This document shows, one piece after another, positions 1 to 4,468 of a stretch of 9,171 bases of DNA (position 1 is the first letter of the stretch; the number at the start of each line of letters is the position of its first letter). Made by a program: the position numbers and the translations under genes. The DNA lies in assembly GCA_900554345.1 (NCBI GenBank), contig USHH01000078.1:1-9171 (forward strand). The letters are read 5' to 3'. The notes under the pieces were generated by a model, which saw only the letters and a program-made list of their open reading frames with translations, searched no databases and was not told the origin of the DNA. This DNA comes from an uncultured Bacteroidales bacterium. Lineage in GTDB: Bacteria; Bacteroidota; Bacteroidia; Bacteroidales; Muribaculaceae.

Positions 1-1
1 G

Positions 2-133
2 TGCGCGGGAGCCGCTTACGGCAAGGTGGTAGTATTCACCGACGCTCAGGGCAACCAGGCTTATACGCTGGTGTGTCTCAACGGCGTGCAGACAGTGATG
101 ACCTATAGCAACGCCGTGACCAAATTCTTCTGA
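2..133 (+). CDS. 3' end of an unrecognised protein gene (partial)
   Basis: Reading from base 2 gives 43 codons and a TGA stop, with no internal stop. The 5' part lies outside the window. The visible tail is rich in small and beta-forming residues (GKVVVFTDAQGNQAYTLVCL, then a C-terminal Phe-Phe). I cannot assign it to a family. An aromatic C-terminal residue is common in outer-membrane beta-barrels, but 43 residues are too few to claim that. The hairpin terminator 30 bases after the stop supports this being a genuine plus-strand gene end. The downstream gene at 256-2562 is convergent, so the two do not share an operon. Confidence 0.6.
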   Translation, partial: CAGAAYGKVVVFTDAQGNQAYTLVCLNGVQTVMTYSNAVTKFF

Positions 134-162
134 GTCTACGGTCCACATGGGGCCTCCCAACA

Positions 163-209
163 TAACGGGTCTCCGGCGAGGATGCCGGAGACCCGTTTTT
201 GCGATTATC
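163..209 (+). terminator. Rho-independent terminator, copy 1 of a repeated hairpin element
   Basis: A perfect 14-bp stem (164-177 pairing with 184-197, arm AACGGGTCTCCGGC) encloses the loop GAGGAT. A run of five T (196-200) ends the element, so it works for plus-strand transcription, that is for the gene ending at 133. On the minus strand the stem is not followed by a T-run. Positions 163-209 match 4335-4381 with one difference (203 G versus 4375 A), including the loop and flanks, so this is a copied element rather than an independent terminator. Confidence 0.85.
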
Positions 210-222
210 ATAGGCGTCTGAC

Positions 223-250
223 GAAGCCTTATATCATTGAAGCCTTATAT
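223..250. repeat. Short direct repeat, two copies of a 12-mer
   Basis: GAAGCCTTATAT occurs at 223-234 and 239-250, a period of 16 bases, in the gap just beyond the 3' end of the minus-strand gene. It looks like slippage or a small duplication. No function is evident. Confidence 0.7.
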
Positions 251-255
251 AATTG

Positions 256-2562
256 TCAGAGGCGGACCTTGCGGACCACGCGGGCGGAGCCGTCGGTGAC
301 GCTCACCAGATAGATGCCGCTGCCGAATGCGGTGGCATCGAGCGAAGTAGCGCTGACGCGGCGCAGAAGCATGCCGTCGGTAGAGTAAACCTCGATTGTC
401 GGGTTCTCGCAGCCGCAGACGGTGATCCTGCCGTTGGCGACGGCCACGCCGATCTCGGAGCCTGCGACCTCATTCACACCTACATTGGCCTCGATCCAGA
501 AAGCGGGCGAGAGTGTCTGCTCCTGATAGTTGCCGGAAGCGTCGGTGAGCCTGATGCGGACGTCAAACCAGCCGTTCTCAGAAGGACGGTCGACACTCGC
601 GAGCGAGCCACGGTAGAAGGAGCCGAAGCCGGGCATGAAGTCCTGCTCAGGGATATTCTCCACCTCGAGAGGAAGGAAGTCGTTGCTGTTGTAGGGGGCA
701 TACTCCACCGATACTTCGGATGCTGGCACCTCCGTATACCAGCTGATCCATGTCTCCGGATTATTATGACAAATAAAGTCTCCGCCGTAGAACTCAATCA
801 CACCATCCTTGCCTTCCGGATAACGGTCGGTGAAATTCCCATCAGTGTCGATAAAACGCACAATCTGCAGTGTGGGAGGGCACCAGTCCTCACGCTCCAT
901 ATCAAACTCGAGCTTTGAAACATGCTTACCAGCAATATTATCAATCATGACATTGGAGTCTGTAAACTCGAAATTGATCTTTCCTTCCTGAGGCAATTGG
1001 CCATACTGGAGATTCTCCAAAACCTCATCTGAAGGAGCTTCATCGTTTACTGAGACATACCCGACCGTCGCGAGCTGATCAACCTCACGGCGTTCGCCAA
1101 GACGACCTATATAAGAGAACGAGAACGATTCACCCCAGTCGGCAGCCGCAGTGCGGAAAACCTGAGTCGGACAGCCGTAGTTCCATACATGCGGCTTATC
1201 CACATCGAAAGAAAGCCATGGATTCTCTATGCGGTTGAAATAGATGTTTCGGTCTTCCGGCAGATTCATATACGGGCCGAAGTTTTCAGAATTGTTGATT
1301 GCAACTACATGATATGGATAAGCTTCAGTATTGACCGGAAGTCCTACATTCTTATAATCCCAGTCTTCCACAACCGTAGGAACAGGCATCACCTGATATC
1401 TGTCGATGTTCGACGGATCCTGGCAGACATATATCCACCGACGCTCGTATTCAGGACCCGTCAATGTTGTAGAGCCGATTCCGGTCAGTAAGCCACTTTT
1501 CACATCATAGGACACCAATGAAAACGCCTTGTCCTTGTCGAATTCAAAGACCACCTGGTCATCACCCTCTCCAAAAATCTGGGGCTCAGGCTGGAAAGGC
1601 GTATATACGAATTCCGGCTTGATGACCTTATAGTTCTCCGTATTGTTGGAAAGGTCGGCCGACTGCAGGGCGTCAGACACCAACGCTATGACGTATCCAC
1701 CATCCATACCGGTTACGTGTGTATTACGTGACAGCAGATAGTCATTGCTCGGCATAATCCTGACATTGCCGGCTCCTCTCGTCATCTCGGTGTCTCCGAC
1801 AATCGCAGTGATTTCACCACCCATAATTGATGACCCGATTCCATGCTTTGTATTCGTGATATCCAGACAATGAGTCAAATCCAGGCAATTACCCGGAATC
1901 TCCTCGAGGACCTCAAACGTTTCCGGATCATATCTATAGATGTCTCCATGCGCTTTTTCCCCATCGGGAAGCAACGCGGTCCAGTTGATCTCGACTGTGG
2001 CATCAGCAGCGTCGAGAGTGATTTCCCTGTCGCCCTCCACGATGGTCTCGGGAGCCAACAGGATTATGTATCCATCCATGGTTTCCAGTTGCACCTCGAT
2101 GTCGTAGCTGCCGGCCGGGAGGAGGAAATCTATTGCATCCGGCTGCTCGGTGTCGGGATATTCATTGAAATACCAGTGGTCTATCATCGGATTCGGAAAC
2201 GCCGTTCCATTAGAGAGCCTCATCACCTCATCCTTGTCGTATTTGAGGTTGACGGTGAGGGTGTAGGTCTGCTCGCCTTCGCGAAGAGGCGATTTCGCCG
2301 GATAGATACGGCCGTCGGGGGTTTGAGGGAAACCCATCGACCGAGTGACCGCGATGCCCTTGCGGGCGAGCTGGTCTTTCTGCCACTGCGGGGTCACGTC
2401 CTTGCAGTAGACAAGGTTGGTGGGAACCGGGTTTGTCGCGGCCTTTTTGGTCTTGACCTTGAACGGGAGCGCCGTGGGCGTTCCAACGACAGATGGCGGG
2501 GTCGCCATCGCTGCGAGGCACCATATCATCATCACGATGCCTGCAAGTAGAGATTTTACCAT
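256..2562 (-). CDS. Large secreted protein of unknown function with T9SS-like C-terminal sorting domain
   Basis: This is a 768-residue protein when started at the ATG at 2562. That start gives a clean type I signal peptide (MVKSLLAGIVMMIWCLAAMA, AxA-type cleavage after Ala20, no lipobox). The frame can be extended to a TTG at 2685, but that would place 41 atypical residues ahead of the signal peptide and overlap a structured leader RNA. The last 73 residues (about 696-768) look like a Por-type sorting tail: a Gly/Val-rich beta region, then IEVYSTDGMLLRRV, GIYLVSV and a basic end VRKVRL. Such tails direct export through the type IX system to the cell surface in Bacteroidetes. The middle contains many aromatic, Asn and Asp residues, as in beta-sandwich surface proteins, and I see no catalytic motif, including none of the subtilisin motifs. 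By hand count, sampled 60-base lines are about 60-67% GC at both ends and 37-45% near 1201-1320, which suggests a mosaic gene. Its leader contains the structured RNA described separately. Confidence 0.85.
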   Translation of the reverse strand: MVKSLLAGIVMMIWCLAAMATPPSVVGTPTALPFKVKTKKAATNPVPTNLVYCKDVTPQWQKDQLARKGIAVTRSMGFPQTPDGRIYPAKSPLREGEQTYTLTVNLKYDKDEVMRLSNGTAFPNPMIDHWYFNEYPDTEQPDAIDFLLPAGSYDIEVQLETMDGYIILLAPETIVEGDREITLDAADATVEINWTALLPDGEKAHGDIYRYDPETFEVLEEIPGNCLDLTHCLDITNTKHGIGSSIMGGEITAIVGDTEMTRGAGNVRIMPSNDYLLSRNTHVTGMDGGYVIALVSDALQSADLSNNTENYKVIKPEFVYTPFQPEPQIFGEGDDQVVFEFDKDKAFSLVSYDVKSGLLTGIGSTTLTGPEYERRWIYVCQDPSNIDRYQVMPVPTVVEDWDYKNVGLPVNTEAYPYHVVAINNSENFGPYMNLPEDRNIYFNRIENPWLSFDVDKPHVWNYGCPTQVFRTAAADWGESFSFSYIGRLGERREVDQLATVGYVSVNDEAPSDEVLENLQYGQLPQEGKINFEFTDSNVMIDNIAGKHVSKLEFDMEREDWCPPTLQIVRFIDTDGNFTDRYPEGKDGVIEFYGGDFICHNNPETWISWYTEVPASEVSVEYAPYNSNDFLPLEVENIPEQDFMPGFGSFYRGSLASVDRPSENGWFDVRIRLTDASGNYQEQTLSPAFWIEANVGVNEVAGSEIGVAVANGRITVCGCENPTIEVYSTDGMLLRRVSATSLDATAFGSGIYLVSVTDGSARVVRKVRL

Positions 2563-2595
2563 GTTTGGTTGTGTGTGGTAAAGGTCTTCCCATGG

Positions 2596-2610
2596 CTTCC
2601 TGACAGGAAG
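2596..2610. repeat. 15-base palindrome in the leader, close to the start codon
   Basis: CTTCCTGACAGGAAG reads as two perfect 7-base arms around one central base. It lies 34 bases upstream of the ATG at 2562. As RNA on the minus strand it forms a 6-bp hairpin with a 3-nt loop. It could be a regulator-binding site or a hairpin affecting translation, but nothing in the sequence decides between these. Confidence 0.5.
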
Positions 2611-2614
2611 GAGT

Positions 2615-2802
2615 AAAAGAAAAAGGTGTGGAAACCTATTGCCTTCCTTCAACCGGGTCTTGGCCAACCTTTCGCGAAAAAGCAATAGACGTCCACACCG
2701 CTATTGCTTCTCTCGTCATCGAGATGGGATAAAGCAATCACGGCGCGGGCATGTACTGATTGTTTCTCGCGATTCAAACGGCCAAGTTTGGTTGAAAGAA
2801 AA
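2615..2802 (-). ncRNA. Candidate structured leader RNA with multibranch junction and pseudoknot
   Basis: Read on the minus strand, a long stem closes this region in three segments. They are 2802-2790 with 2654-2642 (13 pairs, three G-U), 2786-2780 with 2665-2659 (CTTGGCC/GGCCAAG, 7 pairs), and 2772-2763 with 2681-2672 (10 pairs, one G-U). Inside are three hairpins: 2762-2757/2740-2735 (CAATCA/TGATTG), 2724-2720/2715-2711 (TCTCG/CGAGA, loop ATGA), and 2707-2701/2688-2682 (GCAATAG/CTATTGC). The first hairpin directly abuts the closing stem, and so does the third. The third hairpin's loop (GGTGTGGA, 2699-2692) is complementary over 8 bases to 2632-2625, directly before the U-tract 2624-2615. All four G-U pairs of the long stem would be A-C mismatches on the plus strand. 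The region lies between a promoter and the ATG at 2562. It may be a riboswitch-like or attenuator leader; the class is unknown. Confidence 0.55.
2677..2709 (-). terminator. Terminator-like hairpin inside the leader RNA
   Basis: On the minus strand AAGCAATAG (2709-2701) pairs perfectly with CTATTGCTT (2688-2680). The 3' arm runs into TTTTT (2681-2677). The 12-nt loop is long for a terminator and carries the pseudoknot sequence. The same 5' arm can pair instead with ATTGCTT at 2738-2732, which would break this hairpin, so it may be a conditional terminator. Confidence 0.4.
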
Positions 2803-2873
2803 ATCAATAACACCCCGTGTTATTTATGGGTTGCGAGGCATGGAGCGCTCTCTTGCGCCTGCCTATGCAACTC
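2795..2873 (-). ncRNA. Candidate short RNA or leader 5' segment, about 75-80 nt
   Basis: Transcription from the promoter at 2879-2910 would begin near 2873. The first element is a long hairpin at 2871-2830 with stem segments GTTGC/GCAAC, AGGCA/TGCCT and GCGC/GCGC and the loop AAGAGA. The second is the terminator-like hairpin at 2824-2806 followed by a U-rich stretch. Promoter, compact fold and terminator together fit a small stand-alone RNA, or the short attenuated product of the longer leader. I find no start codon with convincing coding potential in it. The exact ends are estimates. Confidence 0.45.
2799..2824 (-). terminator. Terminator-like hairpin early in the leader
   Basis: On the minus strand AATAACAC (2824-2817) pairs perfectly with GTGTTATT (2813-2806) around a GGG loop, followed by GATTTTTCTTTC. 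The stem has only three G-C pairs, so it is modest and read-through into the downstream gene is likely. Its U-rich tail is also the 5' strand of the long stem in the next RNA domain. Confidence 0.5.
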
Positions 2874-2878
2874 GGTAG

Positions 2879-2910
2879 CAAAATTATGTGAATAATTTTA
2901 CAATTCCAAA
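2879..2910 (-). promoter_or_regulatory. Bacteroides-type promoter for the 256-2562 gene and its leader
   Basis: On the minus strand TTTG (2910-2907) is followed after exactly 20 bases by TAATTTTG (2886-2879). This matches the Bacteroidetes primary sigma consensus, a -33 TTTG and a -7 TAnnTTTG with about 19-21 bases between. The predicted start is near 2873, which gives a leader of about 310 nt, unusually long. Confidence 0.75.
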
Positions 2911-2951
2911 TAATTTTTCAGAAATATTTTCAGAAAACCGGGGATTGTGCG

Positions 2952-3009
2952 ATTCATCGGAGAGAAGGCGGGAGGTCTCCCCTCCTCTCGGTGCCCTTGA
3001 ACGATGAAT
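2952..3009. repeat. Inverted repeat upstream of the ATPase gene
   Basis: ATTCATCG (2952-2959) is repeated inverted as CGATGAAT (3002-3009). The 42 bases between are GC-rich and can pair further (GGAGG 2971-2975 with CCTCC 2981-2985, plus GAGA/TCTC flanks). It sits just upstream of the -7 element at 3046 and would cover the usual upstream promoter region, so it could be an operator or cruciform site. No T-run follows it on either strand. Confidence 0.45.
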
Positions 3010-3045
3010 TTCATGGGATATTCCGATAATCTCGAAAAAAAGTTG

Positions 3046-3053
3046 TAGATTTG
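3046..3053 (+). promoter_or_regulatory. -7 promoter element of the ATPase gene
   Basis: TAGATTTG matches the Bacteroidetes -7 consensus TAnnTTTG, 27 bases ahead of the ATG at 3081. I see no good -33 TTTG at the expected distance. The TTG at 3051, the upstream in-frame start option, lies inside this element and would not be transcribed, which supports the ATG at 3081. Confidence 0.55.
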
Positions 3054-3080
3054 CATAAGTATAACTCAAATCGGGAAAGC

Positions 3081-4268
3081 ATGAGCGAATCTAAGGAATA
3101 TCCGATAGGCATCCAGAACTTCGAGAAGATAATCCGCAACGGTTATCTTTATATCGACAAGACAGAATTCGTCTATGATCTTGTCAGGAAGAGCGGCTAC
3201 TATTTTCTAAGCCGCCCGCGGCGGTTCGGCAAGAGTCTGCTGCTGTCCACCCTCGAAGCCTTCTTCCTCGGAAAGCGCGAGCTCTTCAAGGGTCTGGCCA
3301 TAGACCGCCATGCTGACGTGGAATGGATGCGCTATCCGGTATTGCACCTTGACCTCAATGCCCAGGACTATACGCGTGAAGACGGTTCACTGTATAACCA
3401 GCTCGACAAATATATGCAAAGCTGGGAAACAGCATACGAAGTCAAGACTGACGTCAAAGATCTTGGGATAAGATTCTCCAATGTAATAGAAGCCGCCTAC
3501 AAAGTGACCGGACGCCAGGTTGTCATCCTCATCGACGAATATGACAAGCCTCTGCTACAGAACCTATCTAAAGACAGACAGGAACGTCAGGATCGATTCC
3601 GCGACATCCTCAAGGGATTCTACGGAGCGCTGAAAAGCTGCGACGCCTACATCCGGTTTGCCTTTCTGACAGGAGTCACTAAATTTGGCAAGGTAAGCGT
3701 CTTCTCCGACCTCAATAATCTCCGCGACCTCTCTCTGGAGCCTGACTACAACTCAATCTGCGGCATAACGGAGTCGGAACTCATAGCGAATATGAGCTAC
3801 GGTATCGAGCGTCTCGCGGAACGGCAGAGGCTTTCATTTTCCGAAACCTGCGAAAAGCTGAAAAGGAACTATGACGGCTACCGGTTCTCGGAAGAGGAGA
3901 CCGAAGGGATATATAATCCCTTCAGTCTCCTCAATGTAATGGAGTCTCGGCGCTTTGCCGATTACTGGTTTATGACGGCCACACCCACTATGCTGATAGA
4001 ATTATTGCGCGACCGTGGGGTTGACCTCACCAGGATAGAGGGAGCGGAGCGGTCTGAAAGCGAGCTTCAGGGTATTGATCCGGTATACGAGGATCCTATT
4101 CCGCTTCTTTTCCAAAGCGGCTATCTCACAATCAAGAGCGCGAGGCCCGAAGGAAGGAAAACCGTTTATCGTCTTGGCTTCCCAAACGAAGAAGTGACCG
4201 ACGGCTTCATGGAGGCCCTATTCCCGTACTATGTAAATAAAAACATCTCTCCGACAGACGAGAGATAG
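3081..4268 (+). CDS. AAA-ATPase-like protein (DUF1703 family), C-terminal nuclease domain lost
   Basis: The product is 395 residues and starts MSESKEYPIGIQNFEKII, the usual N-terminus of this family in Bacteroidales. The ATPase core is intact: a Walker A-like RPRRFGKS at 45-52, Walker B VVILIDEYDKP at 147-157, FLTGVTKFGKVS near 195-206, then YDGYRFS at 264-270 and NPFSLLN at 279-285, both typical of the family. Full-length relatives usually have over 500 residues, with a C-terminal PD-(D/E)XK-type nuclease domain after the motif LGFPNEEV...FPYY. Here the frame stops 12 residues after that motif, and the last strand of the missing domain survives in another frame downstream. The cellular role of this family is not established; the nuclease domain has led to suggestions of DNA-related or mobile-element functions. 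This copy may be a decaying pseudogene or a surviving ATPase-only protein. It is transcribed divergently from the 256-2562 gene and ends at a strong terminator. Confidence 0.85.
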   Translation: MSESKEYPIGIQNFEKIIRNGYLYIDKTEFVYDLVRKSGYYFLSRPRRFGKSLLLSTLEAFFLGKRELFKGLAIDRHADVEWMRYPVLHLDLNAQDYTREDGSLYNQLDKYMQSWETAYEVKTDVKDLGIRFSNVIEAAYKVTGRQVVILIDEYDKPLLQNLSKDRQERQDRFRDILKGFYGALKSCDAYIRFAFLTGVTKFGKVSVFSDLNNLRDLSLEPDYNSICGITESELIANMSYGIERLAERQRLSFSETCEKLKRNYDGYRFSEEETEGIYNPFSLLNVMESRRFADYWFMTATPTMLIELLRDRGVDLTRIEGAERSESELQGIDPVYEDPIPLLFQSGYLTIKSARPEGRKTVYRLGFPNEEVTDGFMEALFPYYVNKNISPTDER

Positions 4269-4330
4269 TGAGAGTCGGCGTCGAGTTCTCCACCTCAGAA
4301 CGCAATATCGCCAGGTGACAGGTGATGTAA
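4259..4330 (+). pseudogene. Out-of-frame remnant of the lost nuclease domain
   Basis: In the frame offset from the ATPase CDS, codons from 4259 read REIVRVGVEFSTSERNIAR, then TGA at 4316-4318, then QVM and TAA at 4328-4330. From memory of the family, full-length proteins end with a similar segment of the form KVGVxFSxxxRNIxxW. The TGA sits where Trp would be expected, one base change from TGG. The picture is an internal deletion of roughly 130 codons that changed frame, plus a later stop mutation. Confidence 0.6.
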
Positions 4331-4334
4331 AGCT

Positions 4335-4381
4335 TAACGGGTCTCCGGCGAGGATGCCGGAGACCCGTTTTTGCAATTATC
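4335..4381 (+). terminator. Rho-independent terminator, copy 2 of the repeated hairpin element
   Basis: This has the same 14-bp stem (4336-4349 with 4356-4369), the same GAGGAT loop and the same T-run (4368-4372) as positions 163-209, with one mismatch over 47 bases. It terminates the plus-strand ATPase transcript. As with copy 1, it lies between converging genes. Confidence 0.85.
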
Positions 4382-4409
4382 TGGAAATTTATCGGGATTA
4401 ACGAGATTT

Positions 4410-4427
4410 ATCAAGAATAATCTTGAT
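4410..4427. repeat. Small inverted repeat between convergent gene ends
   Basis: ATCAAGA (4410-4416) and TCTTGAT (4421-4427) form a 7-bp stem with the loop ATAA, 42 bases past the stop of the minus-strand gene at 4469. It is AT-rich and lacks a T-run, so it is at best a weak 3'-end hairpin for that operon. Confidence 0.3.
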
Positions 4428-4468
4428 TGACAGAAATTAATCCTTATTAGAGAGCATTCCGCCGGATA

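Noticed and set aside
253..918. A 221-codon plus-strand open frame
   Set aside because: It is a shadow of the GC-rich 3' part of the 256-2562 gene.
1843..2550. A 235-codon plus-strand open frame
   Set aside because: It is antisense to the 256-2562 gene and its start region, and its composition looks like a mirror of the coding strand.
256..2562. S8 peptidase identity, suggested by the T9SS tail and beta-rich C-terminal half
   Set aside because: No Asp, His or Ser catalytic motifs of subtilases are visible.
2563..2685. N-terminal extension of the secreted protein to a TTG at 2685
   Set aside because: It would bury the signal peptide behind 41 residues and use a TTG inside the predicted RNA fold. 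The ATG at 2562 gives a normal signal peptide.
2615..2873. A retron msr-msd or a transposon-associated guide RNA as explanation for the structured region
   Set aside because: There is no reverse transcriptase, TnpB/IscB or transposase gene in the window, so only a leader or regulatory RNA reading is supported.
2639..2895. Plus-strand frames of 79 and 63 codons
   Set aside because: They overlap the structured leader region on the opposite strand, have no promoter or domain, and cover each other in different frames.
2884..3069. A 61-codon minus-strand frame in the divergent intergenic region
   Set aside because: It runs backwards through the ATPase promoter element and the inverted repeat and ends in the promoter for the minus-strand gene. 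Its N-terminal YANLQL is simply the reversed promoter sequence. I see no start context or family.
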